Source: an uncultured Flavobacteriales bacterium (GTDB lineage: Bacteria; Bacteroidota; Bacteroidia; Flavobacteriales_E; Vicingaceae). From it: 22,067 nt of DNA. The position numbers and the translations under genes were made by a program. Shown piece after piece: positions 8,538 to 14,824 of this stretch; position 1 is the first letter of the stretch, and every line of letters begins with the position of its first letter. The stretch is from assembly GCA_937925525.1 (NCBI GenBank), contig CALALS010000050.1, positions 1-22,067 of the forward strand, written 5' to 3'. Below the pieces are notes generated by a model. The model searched no databases. It had not been told where the DNA came from and saw only the letters and a list, made by a program, of their open reading frames with translations.

Positions 8538-9062
8538 TTATTTTACAATAATGGCAAGCGCCTCTAAATTGGAACTTACCTTTAATTTTTTCTTTTCTAT
8601 ATTACTTACGTTTAATTCAAACTTTTGTTTGTTTTCTCTAATTACGAAGTTTACTCCAGTACCTTTCTGAGCAAGCCCCTCTTTTTCACTTACAATTAAT
8701 GTAGAGTAACTTTTTGTTTGTTTTATTACATTATCAACGTCAGCAGATTTCTCAGGAGTCATATATATTATATGACACTTAGAGATTTCGTTAACGGAAT
8801 TAATCTTTTTTATTTCAAAATCTTGATTTCCGGCTTTTTTACGTTGACTCATGGTTACCAACTCATCATAAAGGGGGGATTTCCCATATATTCCAATGAT
8901 GAAATTCCCCTTGGTGTAATCACTTGGCCATTCTATGTATTTAGAGAAGTTATACATAAAAACCGCCTTAATTTTTGTGGCAGTATCATATCCTCCTTGC
9001 GGTTGAAATGCAAAGCAAATTAACAAAACACAAAAGGATGATATTTTAAAAATTCTACCCAC
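8538..9062 (-). CDS. YfiR/DUF4154-family periplasmic protein
   Basis: The 174-residue protein matches the pattern of the YfiR (DUF4154) family. A signal peptide at about 1-20 is followed by AVFMYNFSKYIEWP (33-46), then a beta-alpha segment with FIIGIYGKSPLYDEL (54-68), HIIYMTPEK (97-105), a LIVSEKEGLAQKGTGVNFV stretch (122-140) and the C-terminal ISNLEALA-like end (VSSNLEALAIIVK). In Pseudomonas, YfiR is a periplasmic repressor of the membrane diguanylate cyclase YfiN. Here no GGDEF protein follows. The membrane effector two genes downstream carries a SpoIIE phosphatase instead. The start is GTG at 9060-9062, since no ATG occurs before residue 36. A TATCTTTG promoter box lies 30 nt upstream, making this the first gene of the unit. 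Confidence 0.82.
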   Translation of the reverse strand: MGRIFKISSFCVLLICFAFQPQGGYDTATKIKAVFMYNFSKYIEWPSDYTKGNFIIGIYGKSPLYDELVTMSQRKKAGNQDFEIKKINSVNEISKCHIIYMTPEKSADVDNVIKQTKSYSTLIVSEKEGLAQKGTGVNFVIRENKQKFELNVSNIEKKKLKVSSNLEALAIIVK

Positions 9063-9091
9063 CTAAAATTTTAAGTAAACAAAAATAAGAC

Positions 9092-9099
9092 CAAAGATA
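9092..9099 (-). promoter_or_regulatory. Bacteroidota -7 box (TATCTTTG) upstream of the YfiR-like gene
   Basis: TATCTTTG is an exact TAnnTTTG match in the short gap between the small basic-protein gene and the YfiR-like gene. It gives a leader of about 20-25 nt before the GTG start. A clear -33 TTG is not visible. It supports a transcription unit beginning at the YfiR-like gene and separate from the upstream gene. Confidence 0.5.
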
Positions 9100-9135
9100 A
9101 AATTATAGATGAATTAAACAGAAGAAAAATGTTTG

Positions 9136-9555
9136 TTAGCGTCTGCGTCCTTTGGTTCCTGCTTTGCCAGGTTTACCACTTTTACGACTAGCGCTTCTTG
9201 ATTTTTTTGGGTTTCTTGCAAAAGCATCGCTAGTACCGCTTTTTCGTTGCTTTCTGTAACGGGATTTATTGGCCTGAAAACCTCCTGCATTTTTGGTTTT
9301 TCTAGCATATTGATTTTGTTGCTTTTTCTTTTTTGAGACAAAAAAGCTCTTTTTATGATAACGGGTTGCTTTTACGTTATTTCCTTTGTGTTTTTTTCTG
9401 GAAAAAGCATCTCGATGATCGACAACTACTCTTTTGGATGCTTTGTTGCTGGCTACTTCTCTTTTGGTATTTCCTTTATTTTTGGAAAAGCCAAATTGCC
9501 CAAAACAAGTTATAGACAATGATAATAGTATAAACGCAACAAAAAATCTCACCAA
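9136..9555 (-). CDS. Small, highly basic exported protein of unknown function
   Basis: I do not recognise a named family. The product has about 139 residues. A hydrophobic signal peptide (VRFFVAFILLSLSITCFGQ) is followed by a mature part extremely rich in Lys, Arg, Ser, Asn and Gly, with almost no hydrophobic residues. Two related motifs recur: DAFSRKKHK and DAFARNPKK. The end is KAGTKGRRR. The mature protein is therefore a secreted polycation, probably disordered, that could bind nucleic acid, lipopolysaccharide or other acidic envelope polymers; this is inference. The start is either TTG (9553-9555) or the next codon GTG (9550-9552), as no ATG precedes the signal peptide. A weak TAACTTTA box lies at 9578-9585. 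It stands between ferritin and the YfiR-like gene without an obvious functional tie to either. Confidence 0.7.
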   Translation of the reverse strand: MVRFFVAFILLSLSITCFGQFGFSKNKGNTKREVASNKASKRVVVDHRDAFSRKKHKGNNVKATRYHKKSFFVSKKKKQQNQYARKTKNAGGFQANKSRYRKQRKSGTSDAFARNPKKSRSASRKSGKPGKAGTKGRRR

Positions 9556-9633
9556 TAAATCAATAATAGATTGGGAATAAAGTTAACTAGAAATACAAGA
9601 AATGAAAACTTAATGGAAAAAAAGTTGTTAATT

Positions 9634-10134
9634 TTATTTTTTAGCTCCCTGGATACCTACCAAATCTCTGTCAAATAAATAAAGACCGCCTTTATCGTTT
9701 CCAATTAGGTTAAGTTTGTCTAAAATGGTTCTTGCCAGCGCTTCTTCTTCTATTTGTTCGGCAACATACCATTGCATAAAATTATGTGTGATGTAGTCTT
9801 TTTCTTTTAAACAAGTATCTACAACACCATTTATTTCATTTGAAACATTTATTTCATGTTTCAGTAAATTTTCAAAAATATCTCTTAATGTTTTAAAAGA
9901 AACCGGTGGTTGTTTTAATGCAGGGATTAATGCTTTTCCACCTCTTTCATTAACATACTTTATAAGCTTTAACATGTGCATTCTTTCTTCATCGCTATGT
10001 GTATATAAAAATTCAGCAACACCATTAAATCCTTCTGTTTCTGCCCATGAAGCCATGGCTAAATAGTATTGTGATGATTCTGCTTCTAATCTAATTTGAT
10101 TGTTTAATGCTTTTTCTACTTTTTTACTTACCAT
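9634..10134 (-). CDS. ftnA: Non-heme ferritin (FtnA-type)
   Basis: Ferritin oxidises Fe(II) at a diiron centre and stores the iron in a 24-subunit cytoplasmic shell. The protein has 166 residues, typical of bacterial FtnA. The ferroxidase ligands fall at the same positions as in E. coli FtnA: E17, E50 and H53 (THSDEERMH), E94 (HEINVSNE), and Q127 and E130 (AEQIEEEA). All are present, so the centre looks intact. The ATG is at 10132-10134, and a TACTTTTG promoter box lies 19 nt upstream, giving it its own short-leader transcript. It follows the two-component genes, but the promoter box suggests independent expression. No Fur-box palindrome was convincingly seen. Confidence 0.95.
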   Translation of the reverse strand: MVSKKVEKALNNQIRLEAESSQYYLAMASWAETEGFNGVAEFLYTHSDEERMHMLKLIKYVNERGGKALIPALKQPPVSFKTLRDIFENLLKHEINVSNEINGVVDTCLKEKDYITHNFMQWYVAEQIEEEALARTILDKLNLIGNDKGGLYLFDRDLVGIQGAKK

Positions 10135-10153
10135 AATTGTATTTTATTTTGTA

Positions 10154-10161
10154 CAAAAGTA
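10154..10161 (-). promoter_or_regulatory. Bacteroidota -7 box (TACTTTTG) upstream of ferritin
   Basis: TACTTTTG matches TAnnTTTG exactly on the minus strand, 19 nt before the ferritin ATG and 48 nt after the response-regulator stop. The predicted leader is only about 12-14 nt. Confidence 0.55.
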
Positions 10162-10209
10162 TAGCAAAAAAAAGACTTTTCAGAAAAAATGGAGAGATTT
10201 ATAATCGTT

Positions 10210-10905
10210 TTACTTTACTAAAAGCCTAAAGCCTTTTCCGTGAACATTAATAATTTCTATGGAATCATCTTCTTTAAAATGCTTTCTTAATTTGGTTATA
10301 TAAACATCCATACTTCTGGAGTTAAAATAATTATCGTCTCCCCAAACTACTTTTAAGGCATACGATCTATCTAACACATCATTTTGAGTTATACATAGTA
10401 ATCTCAACAATTCATTTTCTTTTGAGGTTAGTTTTTGTTCTCCGCTTTTACTTTTTAATGTTTGTGTTGGATAATCAAAATCATAGTTCCCAATTTTAAA
10501 ATGTGTTATTTCTTCTTTTTCATTTTTAAAACCGATACTTCTTTTTAATACTGCTTCAATTCTCAATAACAATTCCTCCATGCTAAAAGGTTTTGTTATG
10601 TAATCATCGGCACCCGATTTAAAGCCTTCAATTTTATCTTGATTTTGAGATTTTGCGGTTAAGAAAATGATGGGAATTTTATCATTTACCTTTCTTATGT
10701 CTTTTGTTAATGTTATACCATCTTTAATAGGCATCATTACGTCAAGCAAGCATAAATCAAAATTCTTTTTGGTAAAAAGGGTAAGCGCTTCATCTCCATT
10801 TTTGGCAAGAGAAACTTCAAAGCCTTTTGCTTTTAAGTATTCACTTAATAGTGTGCCAAGGTTGGCATCATCTTCTGCTAAAAGTAGGTGTATTTTATTA
10901 CTCAT
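10210..10905 (-). CDS. OmpR-family response regulator
   Basis: This is a two-component transcription regulator of 231 residues. The receiver domain (1 to about 120) has the acidic pair D12/D13, the phospho-acceptor D55 in LLDVMMP, T83 in FLTA and K105 in ITKPF. The C-terminal winged-helix DNA-binding domain (about 133-231) includes KLTSKENELLRLL and SRSMDVYITKLRKHF. The start was placed at ATG 10903-10905, giving MSNKIHLLLAEDD, because the receiver fold begins there. An in-frame ATG 30 nt earlier (10933-10935) would add only a non-conserved extension. With this start it overlaps the kinase stop by 8 nt, a sign of translational coupling. The architecture resembles RprY-type regulators of Bacteroides, but I cannot confirm orthology or target genes. 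Confidence 0.92.
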   Translation of the reverse strand: MSNKIHLLLAEDDANLGTLLSEYLKAKGFEVSLAKNGDEALTLFTKKNFDLCLLDVMMPIKDGITLTKDIRKVNDKIPIIFLTAKSQNQDKIEGFKSGADDYITKPFSMEELLLRIEAVLKRSIGFKNEKEEITHFKIGNYDFDYPTQTLKSKSGEQKLTSKENELLRLLCITQNDVLDRSYALKVVWGDDNYFNSRSMDVYITKLRKHFKEDDSIEIINVHGKGFRLLVK

Positions 10906-12331
10906 TAGTTTTGGTTTTTGAAAGGGGAAGTTCAATTATAAATTTTGTTCCTTTTCCGTATTCACTTTGAACCTGGATTTTTCCGTTATGTCTGTCAACA
11001 ATTGCTTTTACATAATGTAATCCTAATCCAAAGCCTTTAACATTATGAACATTACCGGTAGGAACTCTAAAAAATTTCTCAAATATTTTTTCCAAATTTT
11101 CTTTTTTAATTCCCACTCCGTTGTCTTGCACTGAAATAAGAATGAAGTTGTTTTTGTTTGCAGTTTCAATAATTATTTCAGGGTTATTTTCAGAATATTT
11201 AATGGCATTGTCAATTAAATTATAAAGCATATTAGTTACATGAACTTTGTCGGCAATTAGGTCTGATTTTTCGGCTAATAGGTTTTTAAATATTTGCCCG
11301 CTTTTATTTTGAAGCTGCAATGAAAAACTATTAACTACCATATTTATTACATCATGAATATTAAACGATTCGGTTTTAAGTTCAAATTCTTTTCTATCCC
11401 AAACAGCACTTTTCAAAACATTTTCTACCATAAACCCCAACCGCTTATTTTCTTCTTTAATCATACTTAAAAAAGTTTTTTTAGAGGCATCAGAAACTTG
11501 TGTGTCAACCAGTGCTTCGCATGCTAACGAAATAGTTGAAATAGGAGTTTTTAATTCATGCGTCATATTGCTTATGAAATCATTTTTGATTTCGGATAAT
11601 TTTTTCTGTTTTAAAATGGTACTGATGGTATAAAAAAATGCACCTATAATAAGTAAGATTAAAGTTGCCGAAGTAATAATAATTGGCCAGGTTGATTTTA
11701 AAATTAAAAAGTTGCTGCTGGGAAAACAAACGTTTAAATAAAACTCTTCTCCGAATAAATCGTTTGGAAAAAGTTTAGTTTTATAAAGATTTGTTTTGGC
11801 AGGCTTTTCTTCCATATTTCCCAAAACACTTTGCCCTCCTCTACCTGAAACAGAAAATAAATACTCAGAAAAAATTTCATGTTCAAAAAGTTCTTTTTTA
11901 AGAAGCGTATCTATCATTTCAAAGTCAACCCTCTTTTCAATTTTTTCGGGTTCAGCAATAAAAATACTTTTAATAGCTTCATTAATAATTTCTGTTTTTT
12001 GAATAAATTTTGTGTGGGTTAAACTATCTAATTCTATTTTTTCTTTTTCATCTATTTCAACAACAATTTTTTTAATAACCTCTTTTGAACTTCCTATTTC
12101 TTTATCTTTTTTATCGTTGTAATACTGTTTATAAAGCTTGGTTATCTTATCTGTTGATTCTATCTTTTCAATTTTAGAAGCAACGTTCAGCAAACTTACT
12201 TGCACCTTTTGATTGAAGTCATCTTTTTTAACAGCAACAATTTCTTTTAACCAAAAAAACTGAACCGTAAGCAAACCCATTAATGCAATACAGGTGGTAG
12301 TAATAAGTAAGTATAAAATACTTTTTTTCAT
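10898..12331 (-). CDS. Membrane sensor histidine kinase
   Basis: This is the cognate kinase of the adjoining response regulator. The protein has 477 residues: TM1 (about 5-28), a periplasmic region of about 185 residues without a domain I recognise, and TM2 (about 216-238). The dimerisation/phosphoacceptor helix carries FISNMTHELKTPIS, with H258 as the phosphorylated histidine. The ATPase domain has N-box NLIDNAIKYSE, G1 box DNGVGI, F-box FEKFFR and G2 box GFGLGLHYV. All catalytic motifs are present. There is no HAMP or PAS domain between TM2 and the H-box, so the signal must pass directly from the membrane helix. The overall plan is like RprX of Bacteroides; orthology is a guess. A TACATTTG promoter box lies 21 nt upstream of the ATG. 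Confidence 0.93.
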   Translation of the reverse strand: MKKSILYLLITTTCIALMGLLTVQFFWLKEIVAVKKDDFNQKVQVSLLNVASKIEKIESTDKITKLYKQYYNDKKDKEIGSSKEVIKKIVVEIDEKEKIELDSLTHTKFIQKTEIINEAIKSIFIAEPEKIEKRVDFEMIDTLLKKELFEHEIFSEYLFSVSGRGGQSVLGNMEEKPAKTNLYKTKLFPNDLFGEEFYLNVCFPSSNFLILKSTWPIIITSATLILLIIGAFFYTISTILKQKKLSEIKNDFISNMTHELKTPISTISLACEALVDTQVSDASKKTFLSMIKEENKRLGFMVENVLKSAVWDRKEFELKTESFNIHDVINMVVNSFSLQLQNKSGQIFKNLLAEKSDLIADKVHVTNMLYNLIDNAIKYSENNPEIIIETANKNNFILISVQDNGVGIKKENLEKIFEKFFRVPTGNVHNVKGFGLGLHYVKAIVDRHNGKIQVQSEYGKGTKFIIELPLSKTKTNE

Positions 12332-12352
12332 TTAGCTTTTTCTGATTCAAGA

Positions 12353-12360
12353 CAAATGTA
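12353..12360 (-). promoter_or_regulatory. Bacteroidota -7 box (TACATTTG) upstream of the histidine kinase
   Basis: TACATTTG is an exact TAnnTTTG match on the minus strand, ending 21 nt before the kinase ATG, with a predicted leader of about 15 nt. It would drive the kinase-regulator pair. The facing plus-strand box at 12467 starts the opposite transcript. Confidence 0.55.
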
Positions 12361-12466
12361 ATCATATCAGTTATGCCGCTGTTATTTCTTCATTATTAAT
12401 ACATTTCATTTAACATTATTTAACTTTTATTAACCTAAAAAATGATGTGTTGAGAGAACAGAAAAT

Positions 12467-12474
12467 TACTTTTG
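12467..12474 (+). promoter_or_regulatory. Bacteroidota -7 box (TACTTTTG) of a plus-strand transcript
   Basis: TACTTTTG is an exact TAnnTTTG match on the plus strand. A TTG at 12450-12452 lies 14 nt upstream, shorter than the usual -33 spacing. No open reading frame follows for 400 nt, so it either starts the candidate small RNA that ends near 12676 or gives the histone-like gene an unusually long leader. Confidence 0.45.
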
Positions 12475-12480
12475 TAGTGG

Positions 12481-12680
12481 TAAAAAAACATTGTCTTTTT
12501 TCTGTTTTAAACTTTAAAAAGAAAAAAAGTAGAATCAAGAAATGAATTTTATACACCAAAAAACGTTCTTTTCTTAAATAAAATTTAAGACTAATTGTCT
12601 CTCTTTAGCAAGGGCAATTTATTTCCTTTTTTTATTTGTGCGATAAAGAGGCTGTTCATTCTGAATGGCCTCTTTTCATT
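12481..12680 (+). ncRNA. Candidate small noncoding RNA, about 195-200 nt
   Basis: The interval is bounded by an exact promoter box (12467-12474) and a strong terminator-like hairpin (12645-12675). It contains no credible reading frame. The predicted 5' end TAAAAAAA (12481-12488) is fully complementary to TTTTTTTA at 12627-12634, and TTGTC (12491-12495) can pair with GGCAA (12613-12617), so the ends can close into a long stem. Internal hairpins include TCTTAAAT/ATTTAAGA (12572-12579 with 12583-12590, perfect 8 bp) and an imperfect A/T stem at 12495-12529. Length and end-to-end pairing recall 6S RNA, but the pairing is A/T-rich and could be chance. It could instead be a 5' leader of the histone-like gene. 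Confidence 0.35.
12645..12675 (+). terminator. Strong hairpin, likely (bidirectional) intrinsic terminator
   Basis: AAAGAGGC (12645-12652) and GCCTCTTT (12668-12675) form a perfect 8-bp stem. An inner CATTC/GAATG stem (12657-12661 with 12663-12667) extends it. The flanking A and T runs make it readable in both directions. The upstream coding gene lies on the opposite strand and points away, so on the plus strand it can only terminate a transcript that starts within the intergenic region. Confidence 0.7.
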
Positions 12681-12881
12681 AGTAATTCAGAAGTTATTTT
12701 GAAAATAAAAAAAGTAAAAAAGAAATTTTTTTGCACTAAAATTTTACAAGAAATCGCATTTGTTTTTTTATCTCTAAAAAAAACTTTGTTAATAAATCTG
12801 TTGATTTTCTTTACCTTATAATATGGTGCAAAAAAAAATCTGTTGTTTCTTTGGGTAAATTAATTTAAACTTTATTTAGCC
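12676..12881. other. A/T-rich intergenic stretch upstream of the histone-like gene
   Basis: No coding sequence is seen. A possible promoter for the histone-like gene is TTTG (12759-12762), an 18-nt spacer and AAACTTTG (12781-12788), one mismatch from TAnnTTTG, giving a leader of about 85 nt. The 10-mer AAATCTGTTG occurs twice, at 12794-12803 and 12836-12845, and could be a regulator site or chance. Confidence 0.3.
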
Positions 12882-13262
12882 ATGGCAAAAAAAGCAACAA
12901 CAAAAAAAGCAGCTCCTAAAAAAAAGGCAGCTCCTAAAAAGAAAGCAGCAGCAAAAAAGACTACTGCTAAAAAAACTGCTACTAAAAAGAAAGCAGCTCC
13001 TAAGAAAAAAGCAGCTCCTAAAAAAAAAGCAGCAGCTAAAAAAACTACTGCTAAAAAAGCGGCTCCTAAAAAGAAGGCAGCTCCTAAGAAAAAAGCAGCA
13101 GCTAAAAAAGCAGCTCCTAAAAAGAAAGCTACTAAAAAAGCTGCTCCTAAGAAAAAGGCAGCTCCTAAAAAGAAAGCAGCTAGCACAAAAAGAGCTACTG
13201 CAAAAAAAGCTACTAAAAAAGCAGCTCCTAAAAAGAAAGCTGCTCCTAAGAAGAAAAAATAA
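12882..13262 (+). CDS. Histone H1-like Lys/Ala/Pro-rich DNA-binding protein
   Basis: The 126-residue product is built from only seven amino-acid types: Lys, Ala, Pro and Thr, plus single Met, Ser and Arg residues. It is made of repeated units of the form AAPKKK, AAAKK and TTAKK, the composition of the C-terminal tail of eukaryotic histone H1 and of bacterial H1-like proteins such as HctB/AlgP. Such proteins are disordered polycations that bind and compact DNA; here that role is inferred from composition. There is no signal peptide, so it should act in the cytoplasm on the nucleoid. The ATG at 12882 is the natural start (gccATGGCAAAAAAA). A clear terminator follows 29 nt after the stop, so it is probably monocistronic. 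The repeats are also near-identical at DNA level, so length variation between strains is likely. Confidence 0.88.
   Translation: MAKKATTKKAAPKKKAAPKKKAAAKKTTAKKTATKKKAAPKKKAAPKKKAAAKKTTAKKAAPKKKAAPKKKAAAKKAAPKKKATKKAAPKKKAAPKKKAASTKRATAKKATKKAAPKKKAAPKKKK
12891..13256 (+). repeat. Degenerate tandem repeats within the histone-like gene
   Basis: The coding sequence consists of imperfect 18-nt units of the type GCAGCTCCTAAAAAGAAA, mixed with GCAGCAGCTAAAAAA and ACTACTGCTAAAAAA variants. Synonymous AAA/AAG and GCT/GCA changes interrupt perfect identity. The period is in frame, so gain or loss of units would change protein length without a frameshift. Confidence 0.8.
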
Positions 13263-13291
13263 TTCTTCTTACTTAGAAGTTTTTAAACGAG

Positions 13292-13318
13292 AGGCTATCA
13301 ATTCTGATAGCCTTTTTT
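13292..13318 (+). terminator. Intrinsic terminator of the histone-like gene
   Basis: AGGCTATCA (13292-13300) and TGATAGCCT (13305-13313) form a perfect 9-bp stem with an ATTC loop, followed by a run of T. It lies 29 nt after the stop codon and before the promoter box of the next gene. Confidence 0.9.
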
Positions 13319-13355
13319 AATTCCTCACTTTTCTATTTTTAAAAAATAATTGGGT

Positions 13356-13363
13356 TAAGTTTG
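13356..13363 (+). promoter_or_regulatory. Bacteroidota -7 box (TAAGTTTG) upstream of the aldehyde dehydrogenase
   Basis: TAAGTTTG is an exact TAnnTTTG match, 19 nt before the ATG and 37 nt after the preceding terminator. The predicted leader is about 13 nt. Its presence suggests the dehydrogenase reading frame is still transcribed. Confidence 0.55.
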
Positions 13364-13382
13364 TAGCACAAATTTTTGTTCC

Positions 13383-14822
13383 ATGCTACACATAAAAAAT
13401 TATATCAACGGAAAACTGGTTGAACCACAAAGCGGAAATTATGTAGATAATGTTAATCCGTCTATCGGAAAAAAATATGGTGTAATTCCCGACTCTGATG
13501 AAGCAGATGTTCAACTTGCAATTGAGGCTGCAAAAAAAGCGTTTCCTGTTTGGTCAAAAATGAGTGACCAAAAAAGAAGTAATTACCTTTTGAAAATAGC
13601 TGACTTAATTGATAAAAAATTAGACCAACTTGCTTTAGCGGAATCACAAGATAACGGTAAACCTGTTTGGTTGGCAACACAAGTTGACATACCCAGAGCG
13701 GCAGCAAATTTTAGATTTTACGCAACGGCAATTTTGCACGACTCTACCGAAACACATTCTATGGGAGAGTTGGCGTTAAACTATACTTTACGACAACCAA
13801 TTGGTGTGGCAGGTTGTATTTCTCCTTGGAATTTACCTTTATATTTATTTAGCTGGAAAATTGCTCCAGCTTTAGCGTCAGGAAATACAGTGGTGGCAAA
13901 ACCATCTGAAGTTACTCCGGCAACGGCATACTTTTTATCTGAAATTTGTATTGAGGCAGGTTTACCCGAAGGCGTTTTAAATATTGTGCATGGTCTTGGC
14001 GGTAAAGTGGGTTCTGCTATTGTGTCGCACAAAGATGTACCTACTATTTCATTTACCGGAGGAACTTCTACCGGAAAAGAAATTGCAAAAATTGCCGCAC
14101 CTATGTTTAAAAAATTGTCGCTAGAGTTAGGCGGAAAAAATCCGAACATCATTTTTGCCGATTGCGATTTTGAAAAAATGTTGGAGACTACTTTAAAAAG
14201 TTCGTTTGCCAATCAAGGTCAAATTTGTTTATGCGGTTCTCGAATTTTTGTGGAAAAACCTATCTATGAAAAATTTAAAATGGCTTTTGTAGAAAAAGTG
14301 AAAAAAATGAAAGTGGGTAACCCAAATGAAAAAGTAGATTTAGGTGCGGTAGTTTCCTAACCACACATGCAAAAAGTGTTATCTTATATTGAATTGGCAC
14401 AACAAGAAGGCGGTACCGTTTTATGCGGAGGAAAAAGAGTTCACCCTGAAGGAGAATTTGCAGAAGGATATTATATAGAACCAACAGTAATAGAAGGATT
14501 GGCTTTTGATTGCAGAACTAACCAGGAAGAAATTTTTGGACCTGTAGTTACCATTATGCCATTTGAAACAGAAGAAGAAGTATTGACTTATGCTAACAGT
14601 ACCATGTATGGTTTAGCCTCAACAGTTTGGACAAGTAATTTACAACGTGCCCACAAAATTGCAGCCGAACTACATACAGGAATAGTATGGATAAATTGTT
14701 GGTTGCTGAGAGATTTACGAACACCGTTTGGTGGTGTAAAAAGTTCGGGTGTTGGAAGAGAAGGCGGCTTTGAAGCACTTCACTTTTTTACCGAACCTAA
14801 AAATGTTTGTGTGAAGTTGTAG
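13383..14822 (+). pseudogene. Aldehyde dehydrogenase (2-aminomuconate-semialdehyde type) split by an in-frame TAA
   Basis: Two pieces in the same reading frame, 13383-14360 (325 codons) and 14361-14822, together make a complete NAD-dependent aldehyde dehydrogenase of about 479 residues. The first piece has the nucleotide-binding region (PWNLPLYLFSWKIAPALA, FTGGTSTGKEIA), catalytic E248 in LELGGKNPN and catalytic C282 in FANQGQICLCGSR. The second has EEIFGPV and the C-terminal NCWLLRDLRTPFGGVKSSG. ICLC and NCWL-R-L-PFGG are signatures of the ALDH8 group, which oxidises 2-aminomuconate semialdehyde in the kynurenine branch of tryptophan breakdown. The interruption is TAA at 14358-14360, between GAVVS and PHMQKVLSYI, where relatives usually have Lys; AAA to TAA is one base. 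The rest shows no decay, so the break is recent or a sequence error. No other kynurenine-pathway gene is nearby. A truncated 325-residue product would lack the C-terminal cofactor and oligomerisation parts. Confidence 0.85.
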
Positions 14823-14824
14823 GG

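Noticed and set aside
9634..10935. Ferritin as a direct member of the two-component operon
   Set aside because: A separate exact promoter box lies between them, and nothing in the sequence links the regulator to iron.
12636..12821. Plus-strand frame of 61 residues in the intergenic region
   Set aside because: It starts inside the terminator hairpin region with GTG, has no recognisable content and lies in A/T-rich DNA.
12872..13186. Minus-strand frame of 104 residues made of FFLGAA-type hydrophobic repeats
   Set aside because: It is the exact antisense of the histone-like repeat gene; its regularity comes from the plus-strand repeats.
12891..13256. Repeats considered as a CRISPR or satellite array
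   Set aside because: There are no unique spacers; the repeat period is in frame with an intact coding sequence.
14358..14369. Programmed frameshift or recoded stop in the aldehyde dehydrogenase
   Set aside because: Both pieces are in the same frame, so no frameshift is needed, and TAA is not a known selenocysteine or pyrrolysine codon. Other genes end normally in TAA, so general reassignment is excluded.
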